Under the pieces are notes generated by a model. It saw nothing but the letters and a program-made list of their open reading frames with translations. It made no database searches and was not told the origin of the DNA. This document shows positions 9,206-18,385 of a stretch of 64,000 nt of DNA, piece after piece. The translations under genes and the position numbers were made by a program. Numbering within the stretch: the stretch's first letter is position 1; every line of letters begins with the position of its first letter. Origin of the DNA: an uncultured Lachnospiraceae bacterium (GTDB lineage: Bacteria > Bacillota > Clostridia > Lachnospirales > Lachnospiraceae); contig CANRPU010000004.1 in the NCBI GenBank assembly GCA_947632555.1, positions 1-64,000 of the forward strand, read 5' to 3'.

Positions 9206-10798
9206 TCACTGCAGACGATCCAGCGGATTCACCTGCCTGCCGTTGATCAGGATCTCAAAGTGCAGATGCGGTCCCGTGGTAACGCCCGTATTGCCGCTCA
9301 GGGCGATCTTCTGCCCCTGCACCACCTTCTGGCCCGTGGATACCAGTATTTTACTCAGATGTCCGTAACGCGTCTGGCTGCCGTCCTCGTGCTGGATATA
9401 GACCACATATCCGTAGCCGCTTCCCCAGCCCGCTTTGACTACTGTACCGCCGCAGGAAGCCACTACGGTGGTTCCGCTGGGTACCGCCCAGTCCACGCCC
9501 TTGTGATAAGTGCTGGCTCCCGCCGTAGGACGGGATCTGCGTCCGAAGCCGGAAGTCTGCCTGCCTCCGGAAATAGGTTTGATAAAGGTGGGCGGCGTCT
9601 TGGTCCCCCTCTCCACTATTTTGGGAACCGCCTCCATAATGATCTCTTCCTTGACGATCTCCCTTCCCACTTCCTTATCGTTGCGATAGGAAACAATGGC
9701 GATGACCTTCCTGAAACCGGCGGACGGCTCCTGCAGCGTCCTGGTCTGATAGGTATACCAGTCATCATTGTCCACATAGATCACGTCCGCATCGTAGATC
9801 TCTTCATAATATCTTTCTTCCTGCCTGTCCACCGAAAGTTCCGGCTCCGGCACGGTAATGATCAGTTCCTGCCCTACGCGGATGGTAGTATTGATATTTT
9901 CCAGGCTGTCATTCATATCCACCAGCGTTTCCATGGGAATATTCACCTTCAGCGCGATGGCCGAAAGCGTATCTCCCGGCTGCACTTCATATACGGCGCT
10001 TACTTCCTGTTCCTTGATGACCTCCTCCACGGCCTCGTTCAGCGGCGTCAGCTCACTCTCGTCCAGATAAGCCTCCACCACTTCCACTTCTTCCGCGAAG
10101 TCCATGTGGATGATCCCCTGCTCATAATCTTGAAAATCCTTTTCCACAATGGGCTCGGCTTCCTCAAAAGCGGCCGAGAAAACGCCGTCCAGTCCCCCCG
10201 TTCTGGAGGGAAGCGCGTTGGCTTCCAGCGCCTCTTCCTCCGCTTCGCCGGCAGTATCCAGTATCCGCGCCGTCAGCACGTTAAACTCTCTGCCCTCCAC
10301 GTGGGCCAGCTCTACCTGATACCGGTTCTCGCTGTCATACTTGTCCACGGCCGCCTGCAGAAGCTGCTCCACTTCTTCCCGGCTTCCCAGGCTGACCATA
10401 TAGTTGTTGACCTTCATGACATAGGAGCGATGCATGGTTTCCTTGATATTCGCCTGAAGCACCCTCCGCATATTTTCCCTGATATCGGCTTCGTCATCTA
10501 TCTTTCCCCAGAGCACGGCCTGTCCTTCCAGATTCATGTCCACGTCGATAAAGACCAGTCCGCCGGCATCCTGTACCAGCTCCCTGCGGGTTTCCTGCAG
10601 CAGAGTTTCCGCTGTGGCGGTATCCTCCACTACGCCCACGTTTTCCCCGTTTAAGTAAACGGTAAAGTAATTTTCCTCCGGGTCTTCCCATTTCACAAAG
10701 GCGGGAAAAAAGAGAGCCGCTGCGATCAGTATGCCCCCTGACAGTTTCATATATGTATATCTCAGTCTTTTATAGTGTTTGGTAATTTTTTTCAGCAT
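9206..10798 (-). CDS. M23 peptidase with LysM and G5 domains
   Basis: A predicted exported peptidoglycan endopeptidase of 530 residues. Order of parts: a single N-terminal membrane segment (about 20-35), a long mixed region, a LysM wall-binding domain (about 268-315, QPGDTLSAIA), a G5 domain (about 325-400) and a C-terminal M23 domain (about 410-525). Zinc and catalytic residues are visible: His432 and Asp436 in YHKGVDW, His511 and His513 in GPHLHFE. The set is typical of clostridial cell-wall remodelling enzymes. It lies upstream of murA, which keeps its own promoter. The precise cell-cycle role is unknown. Confidence 0.93.
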   Translation of the reverse strand: MLKKITKHYKRLRYTYMKLSGGILIAAALFFPAFVKWEDPEENYFTVYLNGENVGVVEDTATAETLLQETRRELVQDAGGLVFIDVDMNLEGQAVLWGKIDDEADIRENMRRVLQANIKETMHRSYVMKVNNYMVSLGSREEVEQLLQAAVDKYDSENRYQVELAHVEGREFNVLTARILDTAGEAEEEALEANALPSRTGGLDGVFSAAFEEAEPIVEKDFQDYEQGIIHMDFAEEVEVVEAYLDESELTPLNEAVEEVIKEQEVSAVYEVQPGDTLSAIALKVNIPMETLVDMNDSLENINTTIRVGQELIITVPEPELSVDRQEERYYEEIYDADVIYVDNDDWYTYQTRTLQEPSAGFRKVIAIVSYRNDKEVGREIVKEEIIMEAVPKIVERGTKTPPTFIKPISGGRQTSGFGRRSRPTAGASTYHKGVDWAVPSGTTVVASCGGTVVKAGWGSGYGYVVYIQHEDGSQTRYGHLSKILVSTGQKVVQGQKIALSGNTGVTTGPHLHFEILINGRQVNPLDRLQ

Positions 10799-10909
10799 AA
10801 CATTTTCCTATTGTAAAATAATAACCGCAATTATTATATTATCAGCATTTTTTTGAGTTGTAAAGGCAGGAATCCCTGATATATAATCAGAGCAAAGGAG
10901 GCTTGAAAT

Positions 10910-12136
10910 TTGAAACCCGTTATCTTTCACATTGACGTCAATTCCGCCTACCTCAGCTGGACCGCTCTGGAACGCCTGGCAAACGGCGATCCCACGGACC
11001 TGCGCCTCATTCCGTCCATCATAGGCGGGGACAAAAAGCAGCGCCACGGCGTTGTCCTGGCAAAATCCCTGCCCGCCAAGGCCTTCGGCATCGTCACCGG
11101 GGAGCCGGTGGTGAACGCCTTCAAAAAATGTCCCGATCTGGTCATGGCCCTGCCGGACCACGCCATGTATTCCCGAAAGAGCAAAGCCCTCATGGAGTAC
11201 CTGGCCGGTATCTGTCCCGATATCGAGCAGGCCAGCATTGACGAGTGTTACATGGACTTTACTTCGGTAGCCCATTTGTATTCTTCCCCAATGGAGGCCG
11301 CGATATCCATAAAAGACGAAATTTACCGCCGTTTTGGTTTCACCGTCAACATCGGCATCTCCGACAAAAAGGTGCTGGCGAAAATGGCGTCCGACTTTAA
11401 GAAACCCAACCTCGTGCACACGCTCTATACCGGCGAGATCCGGGAAAAGCTCTGGCCTCTGCCCGTTTCCTCCCTCTTTATGTGCGGCCTCTCCAGCGTG
11501 GAAGTCCTGCGCAAGCTGGAAATCCTCACCATCGGGCAGCTGGCGCAAACCGATCCCGCCATTTTGGCCGCGCACTTGAAAAGCCACGGCATACTGCTCT
11601 GGAATTACGCCAACGGCATAGACGATTCCGTTGTCATTTCCAAACCCGCGCAGCGTAAAGGCGTGGGCAATTCCGTTACCTTGAGCCGGGATGTTACGGA
11701 ACGCGGCGAAGCGGCCAGAGTACTGCTCTCCCTCTCCGAATCCGTAGGAAAAAACCTGCGGGCCGCCAAAGAGTCCGCCGGGCTTGTCTGCGTGGAGATC
11801 AAATACGCCACCTTCCAGTCCGTTTCCCATCAGACCACTCTGGAAACGCCATCCGCCTCCACGGATACCATCTACCGGACCGCGCTTTCCCTGTTTGACG
11901 CTCTCTGGGACCACCGTCCCATACGCCTGCTGGGAATCCGGACCTCGCGCCTGGTTTCGGAAGAAGAACCGGTGCAGCTTTCCCTGTTTGATACCACCCC
12001 TGACGGTCCTTCCAACGAAAAGCAGAAAAAGCTGGACGCGGCGCTGGACTCCATCCGCAGCCGATACGGCGCCTCCGCCGTGGTGCGGGGCAGCCTGCTC
12101 CGCTCGCCCGGGGAAACAGAAAACACCGATCCCTGA
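10910..12136 (+). CDS. dinB: DNA polymerase IV-like Y-family polymerase
   Basis: A predicted error-prone lesion-bypass polymerase of 408 residues. Palm-domain acidic residues are present: Asp9 in FHIDVNSAYLSW and Asp111-Glu112 in SIDECYMD. Near residue 355 the QLSLFD motif matches the sliding-clamp binding consensus. The start is TTG 10910, eight bases after a strong AAAGGAGG; no in-frame ATG is nearby. No LexA box is apparent upstream. The phenylalanine-free start region and the HGVVLAKS motif differ a little from E. coli DinB, so a closely related clostridial subfamily is possible. Confidence 0.92.
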   Translation: MKPVIFHIDVNSAYLSWTALERLANGDPTDLRLIPSIIGGDKKQRHGVVLAKSLPAKAFGIVTGEPVVNAFKKCPDLVMALPDHAMYSRKSKALMEYLAGICPDIEQASIDECYMDFTSVAHLYSSPMEAAISIKDEIYRRFGFTVNIGISDKKVLAKMASDFKKPNLVHTLYTGEIREKLWPLPVSSLFMCGLSSVEVLRKLEILTIGQLAQTDPAILAAHLKSHGILLWNYANGIDDSVVISKPAQRKGVGNSVTLSRDVTERGEAARVLLSLSESVGKNLRAAKESAGLVCVEIKYATFQSVSHQTTLETPSASTDTIYRTALSLFDALWDHRPIRLLGIRTSRLVSEEEPVQLSLFDTTPDGPSNEKQKKLDAALDSIRSRYGASAVVRGSLLRSPGETENTDP

Positions 12137-12158
12137 CGCCCGTTTCCCGGCGCTTATC

Positions 12159-12725
12159 CTATTGTTTCTTTTTCTTCACGCTGTATCCGAATGTTCCCAG
12201 CTGCTTTCCCATGGAAAAGTACGCGCCGTGGGAATAGACGATAGGATCGGCTTTTTCCAGCCTGAATTTCCCGCCGTCCATGTATTTTTCCTGCACATGC
12301 ACCGCCGCCACTTCCGCCAGAAACATGTCGTGGCTGCCCAGGGGCTTCACTTCCGTCACCCGGCATTCTATGTTTACGGGGCTCTCCGCGATGATCGGCG
12401 CCCGTACTTTTTCAGCCGGCAGAGCCGTCAGCTTCATTTCCTTGAACTTATCCGTGTCCCGTCCGCTCTTTACCCCGCAGTAATCCACCGCGTAAACCAG
12501 TTCCTCCGTGGTCAGATTGATCACAAATTCTCCGGTTTCCTTCAGCAGCCTGTAAGAGTATCTCTCCGGCCTCACGGAAATGGATACCATGGGCGGATTG
12601 CTGCAAACGGTTCCGGTCCAGGCTACCGTAAGCACATTTTTCTCCCCGTCCGCTCCCGCCGCGCTGACCAGCACCACAGGCAGAGGATAAAGCATATTTC
12701 CCGGTTTCCACAGCTGCTTTTTCAT
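12159..12725 (-). CDS. Flavin reductase family protein (flavoredoxin-like)
   Basis: 188 residues from ATG 12725, chosen because GGGAGGAG lies just upstream; a longer frame to 12788 would run through a terminator. The N-terminal NMLYPLPVVLVS, NVLTVAWTGTVCSNPPMVSISVRP and EFVINL motifs match FMN-binding split-barrel flavin reductase/flavoredoxin proteins. The likely role is electron transfer through bound FMN; the partner is unknown. It converges with the polymerase gene, with 22 bp between their stop codons. Confidence 0.88.
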   Translation of the reverse strand: MKKQLWKPGNMLYPLPVVLVSAAGADGEKNVLTVAWTGTVCSNPPMVSISVRPERYSYRLLKETGEFVINLTTEELVYAVDYCGVKSGRDTDKFKEMKLTALPAEKVRAPIIAESPVNIECRVTEVKPLGSHDMFLAEVAAVHVQEKYMDGGKFRLEKADPIVYSHGAYFSMGKQLGTFGYSVKKKKQ

Positions 12726-12753
12726 TCTCGCTCCTCCCTTTCCGCTCAAAAAG

Positions 12754-12778
12754 AAAAGGCCCTCTCGGAGGGCCTTTT
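12754..12778 (-). terminator. Intrinsic terminator after the coiled-coil gene
   Basis: A perfect 11-bp stem AAAAGGCCCTC/GAGGGCCTTTT with 3-nt loop, then CTTTTT on the minus strand. It separates the coiled-coil gene from the flavin reductase gene. Confidence 0.92.
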
Positions 12779-12792
12779 GTTCTCGCATCCCA

Positions 12793-13932
12793 CTATATGA
12801 TATGCAGGTACACCAGTATCTGGAACACCAGACCCGCCACCGACGCCAAAAGCGCCACGGCGGAAACGCCCAGTACCGCGCCCAGTTTGCCGGACATGGA
12901 AGAGATATTCTTGGCTATAGCTTCGTTCTGCTTGCCGTTTTCATCTACCATGGCCGCCTGCACATTGCGGTATACCTTCACATCCTCTTTGTGTACATGA
13001 TCGCTTAACTGCTCAAACTGCTCAGCCTGCGCTTTCTTTAATTCTTCCAGCAGCGCCTGCAGTTCTTCCGTATTCCCGGAACCTCCCTGCGCCTGCATGG
13101 ACTCGATCTTCGCGATCCCGGAGGACAGAAGCTCCTCCATTCTGGACATGTTCTCATCCATCCTGGACATACCCGCGTCCACCTTAGCCATACTGTCTTC
13201 GGCTTTTACGGTATTCTCCGCGATCTTGCCCAAAATCTGCTGTGCGCTGGTTCCGCTCTCTTCCATACGTCCCAGCGTGTTTTCCGTCTTGACCGTGTTT
13301 TCCACCATACGGTGCAGCATCTGCTCAAACCGGTCGCTGCTGCCTTCCATACGTTCCGCCGCTTCTTCCGTTCTGGCGAACCCGTCCTCCATACGGCTCA
13401 GCGCCTGTTCCGTCCTGACGGCGTTTTCCTTTATCAGATCCGCGTTTTCACTGATCTTCTCCAGGCCTTCCTCCACTTTGGCAGCGCTTTCCCGCGCCTG
13501 CGAAAGATCAGGCGCTTCCGCTGCCGGCATGGCATTCACAACCGGCGCCGCCGGCGTCTGCGCGGAACGCAGCGCGACTTCCTCCAGTTTGTCCAGGCTT
13601 TCTTCCGCCCTGGAAACCGCCGCTTCCAGTTTATTCAAGCTTTCCGCGGTCCTTACCGCGTTTTCGGCGATCCCGTCTATGCCGGCTTCCATCAGTTCCT
13701 GTGTCTTGGCAACACTCTGTTCCGCTTTGGCCGTGCTCTGTGTCAGAGCGGCCGCGCCCTGCGCGCACTGTTCCGCGGTTTCCTTCAGCTTTCGTATGGC
13801 GGCTTCGTATTCCGCGTCCTGGCTTCTCTGAGGCTGGGGAGCGGGCGTCATGCCGTTTTCGGCCGCGACGTTGGCTTTGATGATCTCCTGCGCGTTCAAT
13901 CTCTGCGCCAGTTTATCCATAAATGTATCCAT
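12793..13932 (-). CDS. Coiled-coil protein with a C-terminal membrane anchor
   Basis: Not assigned to a named family. 379 residues, mostly long alpha-helical repeats built on units such as AVRTEQALSRME and NTVKTENTLGRME (about 60-290). A single hydrophobic segment at about 350-376 lies at the very C-terminus, so the protein is probably tail-anchored with the coiled coil in the cytoplasm. The repeats recall chemoreceptor or tropomyosin-like rods, but no receptor tip motif is present. Function unknown. Confidence 0.8.
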   Translation of the reverse strand: MDTFMDKLAQRLNAQEIIKANVAAENGMTPAPQPQRSQDAEYEAAIRKLKETAEQCAQGAAALTQSTAKAEQSVAKTQELMEAGIDGIAENAVRTAESLNKLEAAVSRAEESLDKLEEVALRSAQTPAAPVVNAMPAAEAPDLSQARESAAKVEEGLEKISENADLIKENAVRTEQALSRMEDGFARTEEAAERMEGSSDRFEQMLHRMVENTVKTENTLGRMEESGTSAQQILGKIAENTVKAEDSMAKVDAGMSRMDENMSRMEELLSSGIAKIESMQAQGGSGNTEELQALLEELKKAQAEQFEQLSDHVHKEDVKVYRNVQAAMVDENGKQNEAIAKNISSMSGKLGAVLGVSAVALLASVAGLVFQILVYLHII

Positions 13933-14076
13933 AACTCTTCCTCCAGATATGTTTTTCCGCAGTTTTATTTATTTTAGCATTTTTCCGTGAAAAATACAAT
14001 ATAAATTAAAATTTGAAAACCATAAAATTATGAGTGATTATTGCTCTCCATAGGTTATCAATAAAATCCTCCAAAA

Positions 14077-14100
14077 GCCTTGAAAATAAAGGATTTATCG
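14077..14100 (+). repeat. Candidate left attachment core
   Basis: Begins GCCTTGAAAATA and continues AGG-TTTAT; matches 21178-21201 at 21 of 24 positions. Its position outside the arm-like repeat fits an att core. Exact crossover point unknown. Confidence 0.55.
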
Positions 14101-14162
14101 CAATGTGTTCACCTTATCCTTTTATATGATTTCACACAAGTTTACTCTTTCCCTGCCTACTT

Positions 14163-14181
14163 ATAAGGGCAAAATCAAGGG
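14163..14181 (+). repeat. Candidate integrase arm site, left
   Basis: ATAAGGGCAAAA-T-CAAGGG; one mismatch from 21123-21141, in the same orientation. Confidence 0.55.
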
Positions 14182-14270
14182 CAAGAAAATCTCATAACAA
14201 GATATAACAGAGTGTGGCAATCGGAGAACTGTGACATATGTGCGAATATATTATAACGGAGGATTTTTTA

Positions 14271-14651
14271 ATGGACAAGTATATTTATGATGAAAGCAAC
14301 GGTTTATGGTATGAGTTGCAGGGAGATTATTATATTCCTTGCATTACTTTACCAACCGAAAAAGAACACAAGTTTATCGGCTTATGGGGACAGCGGTACA
14401 AACGCTATTTACAGGAACATAAACGAGCAGTTTACACCACGCTGCTCACAAGCGGAAAATTGAACGGTTATCTTGCTGATATTGACGAACAGGCAATGGA
14501 TATGATGTTCCGATTGGTTGAGCAAATGGCTGACAAGGAAGGTGTGACTGAGCAACTCAAAGCGGAAAACCCGATGTTGTGGGTTGTAAGAATGAACGAG
14601 ATACAGGCAAGGGCAAGAGAAATAATCAATAGAGAAATTATATACACATAA
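14271..14651 (+). CDS. TnpV-family transposon protein
   Basis: 126 residues from ATG 14271, which follows CGGAGG; an upstream ATG at 14238 lacks a ribosome site. The YELQGDYYIPCITLP start and the GKLNGYLADIDEQA middle match TnpV proteins found in clostridial mobile elements. Their function is not established. It is the first gene inside the left end of the element and ends just before a terminator. Confidence 0.8.
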   Translation: MDKYIYDESNGLWYELQGDYYIPCITLPTEKEHKFIGLWGQRYKRYLQEHKRAVYTTLLTSGKLNGYLADIDEQAMDMMFRLVEQMADKEGVTEQLKAENPMLWVVRMNEIQARAREIINREIIYT

Positions 14652-14659
14652 AAGATTAG

Positions 14660-14690
14660 AGCGGCAGGGAGAAATCTCTGTCGCTTTATT
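14660..14690 (+). terminator. Intrinsic terminator after tnpV
   Basis: Stem AGCGGCAGGGA / TCTCTGTCGCT with two wobble pairs, GAAA loop, followed by TTATT. Confidence 0.75.
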
Positions 14691-14697
14691 CTTGCCC

Positions 14698-14726
14698 TTG
14701 ACAATAAGGCACAACTATTATATACT
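14698..14726 (+). promoter_or_regulatory. Promoter of the GntR-ABC operon
   Basis: TTGACA (14698-14703), 17-bp spacer, TATACT (14721-14726). Confidence 0.88.
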
Positions 14727-14748
14727 GTACTTGTAGATGTAATACACT
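14724..14748 (+). promoter_or_regulatory. YtrA-type GntR operator
   Basis: ACTGTA (14724-14729), 13 bp, TACACT (14743-14748). This agrees, with one difference, with the AGTGTA-N13-TACACT consensus known for YtrA-subfamily GntR repressors. It overlaps the -10 box and transcription start, so bound repressor should block the operon. The assignment to the adjacent GntR gene is inference. Confidence 0.7.
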
Positions 14749-14782
14749 ATATAATAGCAAGTAACAGAATGGCGGTGGAATT

Positions 14783-15160
14783 TTGGATATTGTTGTAAGC
14801 AATAAGGCAAGCCGACCTTTGTACGAACAAATTTCTACACAAATCAAGGCGGCAATTATGAGTGGTGAATTGAAAACAGGTGAAGCCATTCCGTCTGTAA
14901 GGTCATTGGCAAAGTCCTTGCACATTAGTATTTTAACGGTACAAAAAGCTTATGCCACATTACAAGAAGATGGATTTATAGAGTCAACAGCTGGTAAAGG
15001 GTGCTATGTATCGGCACAAAATCAGGACTTTTATCTTGAGGAACAACAAAAGAAGATAGAGGAACACTTTACAGACGCAATCGAAGTGGCAAGGGCAAGT
15101 GGAATATCACTTGATAAACTAATCAATTTACTGACACTTTTATATCAGGAGGACGAATAA
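14783..15160 (+). CDS. GntR-family regulator, YtrA subfamily
   Basis: 125 residues. The winged-helix DNA-binding domain covers residues 1-75 (SRPLYEQI, GEAIPSVRSLAKSL, AYATLQEDGFIES), followed by a short helical dimerization tail with no ligand-binding domain, as in the YtrA subfamily. The start is TTG 14783 after GGTGGAA. Its stop is followed at once by the ABC ATPase start, and a matching operator covers the promoter, so it is likely an autorepressor of this ABC set; such systems often respond to cell-wall antibiotics or other envelope stress. Confidence 0.9.
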   Translation: MDIVVSNKASRPLYEQISTQIKAAIMSGELKTGEAIPSVRSLAKSLHISILTVQKAYATLQEDGFIESTAGKGCYVSAQNQDFYLEEQQKKIEEHFTDAIEVARASGISLDKLINLLTLLYQEDE

Positions 15161-16024
15161 ATGAGCGAAAATATTTTAGAAGTTAAAGGTTTGACAAAAG
15201 ATTACGGTGATTTCGTTCTTGATAAATTGACCTTCACTGTACCTAAAGGCGTAATTATGGGACTGATTGGAGAAAATGGTGCAGGAAAATCAACAACTAT
15301 TAACTGTATTCTTAATGAAATATCAAAGACAGATGGAAATATTGAAATTTTCGGAAAGGATTATCTCTCTGAAGAAATTGAAATCAAAGACAAAATAGGC
15401 GTTGTATTTGATGAAAACCATTTCCCAGATATATTTACACCAAATGAAATTGGAACATATATGTCGGGAATATATTCAAAATGGGAACGAAATACTTATG
15501 TCAATTATCTCTCGAAGTTTGAACTTCCTGCTGATAAAAGGGTAAAGGATTTTTCTAAAGGTATGAAAGTTAAGTTGGCTTTTGCTGTGGCACTTTCGCA
15601 CAAAGCAGAACTTTTAATTTTGGACGAAGCAACAAGTGGTCTTGACCCTATTATCAGAGATGACATTTTAGATATTTTGATTGACTTTGTTCAAGACGAA
15701 AATCATTCGGTATTGGTATCTTCTCATATCATAAGCGATTTAGAAAAAGTGGCAGATTATATTACTTTTATTCATAAGGGGAAATTGGTTTTCACCCACT
15801 CAAAAGACGAATTAGTTGATAATTACGGTGTAATGAGTTGTGGTGCTATGGTTTTTGACAACTTAGATAAATCAGAGATAATCGCTTATAGGAAAGAGGA
15901 TTATCAATACAAAGTGCTTGTAAAAGACCGTCACATTGCCGAGAAAAAATATCCAAAAGCGATTGTTGTTCCAGCCGCAATCGAAGAAATTATGCTTTTC
16001 TATGTAAAGGGGGAAATGAAATGA
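15161..16024 (+). CDS. ABC transporter ATP-binding protein
   Basis: 287 residues. Walker A GENGAGKST is near residue 37, the signature appears as FSKGM near 130, and Walker B LLILDEATSGLDP is near 150; the H-loop is in LVSSHIISD. The shortened signature is common in the YtrB/BcrA-like export ATPases. It starts directly after the GntR gene and overlaps the permease by 4 bp, so the three are co-translated. It should power export or membrane remodelling by the next gene's product; the substrate is unknown. Confidence 0.92.
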   Translation: MSENILEVKGLTKDYGDFVLDKLTFTVPKGVIMGLIGENGAGKSTTINCILNEISKTDGNIEIFGKDYLSEEIEIKDKIGVVFDENHFPDIFTPNEIGTYMSGIYSKWERNTYVNYLSKFELPADKRVKDFSKGMKVKLAFAVALSHKAELLILDEATSGLDPIIRDDILDILIDFVQDENHSVLVSSHIISDLEKVADYITFIHKGKLVFTHSKDELVDNYGVMSCGAMVFDNLDKSEIIAYRKEDYQYKVLVKDRHIAEKKYPKAIVVPAAIEEIMLFYVKGEMK

Positions 16025-16665
16025 AAGGGCTATTAACAAAGGATTTTCTTACAATTAAAAAGAAATATGGCTTACCTCGTGTGATTATGGATATAGCCAT
16101 TATTATTGCGTTAATGTTCATATTGGAAAAAAGCGGAACAATATATATCAGTTTTTTACTCATTCCTATTGAAATAATGTCAATGATTATCTCCCTAACA
16201 ACTTGTGACGAGCAATGGAAATGGGGGAAATATGCTGTATCACTTCCTGTATCTAAAAAACAGATTGTATGCAGCAGATATGCTTGTGCGGGTATTTTGT
16301 CCTTAATTGGCTTTGTGGTTGCACTCATTGTAAATTCTGCCTCATATATTATGTTTCCACAATATGCATATGGTTTTTATCTCTTTATGTCCTGTGCTTC
16401 ATTTGCACTGACATTATTGTTTTTGGCATTTGTTTTGCCATCAAATTACTCGTTAGGTGTTAATGCTGGATTTGCGACAATGTTTATCTTAATTATACTG
16501 CTTGTTGTTTTGGGCTTATGGACTAAGGCAACAAATAATTCAATTATGTGGTTTGTTGTAGAGAATTTTGAAGTAAGCATTGCTATTGCAGGAGTTTCTG
16601 TTGTTGCAATATGCGGGTTGTCTTTTGTACTGTCAAACTTGTTTTTCAGAAAAAAATATATATAG
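16021..16665 (+). CDS. ABC-2 type permease
   Basis: 214 residues with about six hydrophobic segments and short loops, a charged N-terminus (KGLLTKDFLTIKKKYG) and a central CDEQWKWGKYAVSLPVSKKQIV segment typical of ABC-2 membrane subunits linked to GntR/YtrA systems. It overlaps the ATPase gene by 4 bp (ATGA). No other permease is present, so a homodimer or a simple two-part transporter is likely. Confidence 0.9.
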   Translation: MKGLLTKDFLTIKKKYGLPRVIMDIAIIIALMFILEKSGTIYISFLLIPIEIMSMIISLTTCDEQWKWGKYAVSLPVSKKQIVCSRYACAGILSLIGFVVALIVNSASYIMFPQYAYGFYLFMSCASFALTLLFLAFVLPSNYSLGVNAGFATMFILIILLVVLGLWTKATNNSIMWFVVENFEVSIAIAGVSVVAICGLSFVLSNLFFRKKYI

Positions 16666-16678
16666 TTAGGAGTAAGAA

Positions 16679-16876
16679 ATGAGAAAGTGTATCAGATGTG
16701 GATGTGAAATGAAAGAAAATTGTGCTGTAAAAATTGAAGGGGCGGGATATGGAATTGTTTTATCATCTGATGAAAACAAGTTATTTGGTGGTCGAATAGG
16801 AAAGCCTAAAGTAGCCATTTGCCCTGAATGTGGAGAAGTGTCTATTTATCTTGAAGATTTGGATAGATTAAACTAA
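16679..16876 (+). CDS. Small zinc-ribbon-like protein
   Basis: 65 residues with CIRCGC at the start and CPECGE near residue 53, two CxxC pairs spaced as in a zinc ribbon. It follows the permease by 13 bp and precedes a terminator, so it is the last gene of the GntR-ABC operon. Small zinc-ribbon proteins are often seen behind such ABC sets in Firmicutes; a role is not known. Confidence 0.75.
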   Translation: MRKCIRCGCEMKENCAVKIEGAGYGIVLSSDENKLFGGRIGKPKVAICPECGEVSIYLEDLDRLN

Positions 16877-16908
16877 TCCCTTCTTTTTCTACGATAATGT
16901 TATGTACG

Positions 16909-16943
16909 CCGCCGCTATGGGTAAAACCGTAACGGCGGTTTTT
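16909..16943 (+). terminator. Intrinsic terminator after the ABC operon
   Basis: 12-bp nearly perfect stem (CCGCCGCTATGG / CCGTAACGGCGG) followed by TTTTT. It stands between the operon and the converging relaxase gene. Confidence 0.8.
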
Positions 16944-16948
16944 CAATG

Positions 16949-18385
16949 CTACCTGCTATCTCTGTCAATGGATTTTTTATACTGTCTTTGCGGTGGTTGC
17001 TGCTTGTTGCGTTCCTGTATCTCACGCAGATGTTTTAACACGCTCTGCCTTTCGGGCGGTCTGTGCTGTTCTTTAGTGGCAGCTGTCGGCTTCCTGCTGA
17101 CTTGGTATTCCCACTCGGCAAGGTCACGGTTGTACTGCTCTACAACGCTTTCCATTTCTCGGAAAGTACGCATAAATACCTGCACATCAGGATAACCGTC
17201 CGCTTTGAGTGTATCGGGGATTTTATCCAGCCTGTCGGCAATTTCCACTTCGGTTTCTTTGATTTTTACCTCCAACGCTTTTCGTTCTTTACCTTTGAAA
17301 AGCCCCTTTGTATCAGCAAGCTGCTGTTTCAAGTGCGGCAGAACTTTGTCCTGCAAGTTTTTAATTTCCTTTGCCTTATCCTGTACTTTTATCATCAGAT
17401 TTCGCATATGACGGAACTCTGCCATATCAATATCAAGTGTAGGCTTGGGTGGCATATCCTTTTCCCGAATAAGGTTTTGCAGAAAATCTTTTGCCTTTGC
17501 CACAATCCCACGGAACAGATTAGGAAGCCAGCCTTTGCTTTTAATTGACTGGCTTGCTTTTTCGTGTATCTCGGTCTGCTTGACTTCTAAAATCTTTGCT
17601 TCGGAAATACCCGATAACAACGCCATATCCGCTGTCCTGTTCCATTCCTGCCTTGCGGTATTGTCCGCTTCAATCTCGGCGGCTTTGGGATTGTTCTTGC
17701 CGATTTTCTTGGTGGGAAGATAAACGCTGTTCTTATCAAATACCTTTAACTGCTGTTCGGGATCGGAGATATGCCGATTGATAAGGTCGGTGTAAATCTC
17801 TTTTACCTCCCGAAGAAAAGGCTCGCTTTTGAATTTATCATCTTTCACGGTAAAGAGGTGGCTTTCGTAAACCTCGCCCTTTTTAATGACGGTACAGCCT
17901 TTGCGTATCTGCCCGTCCTCCCCTGTGATTTCTTTCTTGGTGCGTACCCTTTTGCCCGTTTCATCATAGAACACGCTGCGTGTGGCTCTCTTGATGTCAG
18001 GCTCAGGAAGCAGTTTTCTTTCGCTGAAGATAAGATGGATATGATAATTGGTTTTGCGTTTGTTGTGGTGGAGGGCTGACACGCACTCCACACCATATCT
18101 CTTGCGGAACTCCTCCGTAAAATCTTCAAGGACTTCCTGCGGCTCGTATCTTGTATAAACTTCGGGCAGGGCGATAATCAATTCCCTTGCTTCGATACAT
18201 TTGCCCTCTGTGCCGCTCCGCTTAAACTCCTGCTGGCTTTCCCTTGCAAGGTTACTCCAAAATTCATTGTCGGCGGTGCGGTAGGTGGCATAAAGGTTTT
18301 CCTGCTTTGCGTGGCTTGTGATATAGGATATTCTTCCCTTGACATTGGATAGCTTCGACATCTGTATAAATGAATGTCTTGCCAT
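16949..18385 (-). CDS. MobA/MobL family relaxase
   Basis: Predicted to nick oriT and lead single-strand transfer during mobilization. 478 residues from ATG 18385, which follows GGAAGGAG; a longer frame to 18424 lacks a ribosome site. The N-terminal relaxase domain starts MARHSFIQMSKLSNVKGRISYI and holds the histidine motif near residue 130 (NYHIHLIFSERKL) used for metal binding in HUH enzymes. The C-terminal half is long, helical and charged. No mating-pore or coupling genes are nearby, so transfer would depend on a helper element. Confidence 0.9.
   Translation of the reverse strand: MARHSFIQMSKLSNVKGRISYITSHAKQENLYATYRTADNEFWSNLARESQQEFKRSGTEGKCIEARELIIALPEVYTRYEPQEVLEDFTEEFRKRYGVECVSALHHNKRKTNYHIHLIFSERKLLPEPDIKRATRSVFYDETGKRVRTKKEITGEDGQIRKGCTVIKKGEVYESHLFTVKDDKFKSEPFLREVKEIYTDLINRHISDPEQQLKVFDKNSVYLPTKKIGKNNPKAAEIEADNTARQEWNRTADMALLSGISEAKILEVKQTEIHEKASQSIKSKGWLPNLFRGIVAKAKDFLQNLIREKDMPPKPTLDIDMAEFRHMRNLMIKVQDKAKEIKNLQDKVLPHLKQQLADTKGLFKGKERKALEVKIKETEVEIADRLDKIPDTLKADGYPDVQVFMRTFREMESVVEQYNRDLAEWEYQVSRKPTAATKEQHRPPERQSVLKHLREIQERNKQQPPQRQYKKSIDRDSR

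Larger units (their letters stand above)
13933..14270. other. Intergenic region holding the left end of the mobile element
   Basis: AT-rich, with no credible gene of its own. It holds the core-like repeat at 14077-14100 and the arm-like repeat at 14163-14181, both of which recur at the right end of the element. Confidence 0.7.
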
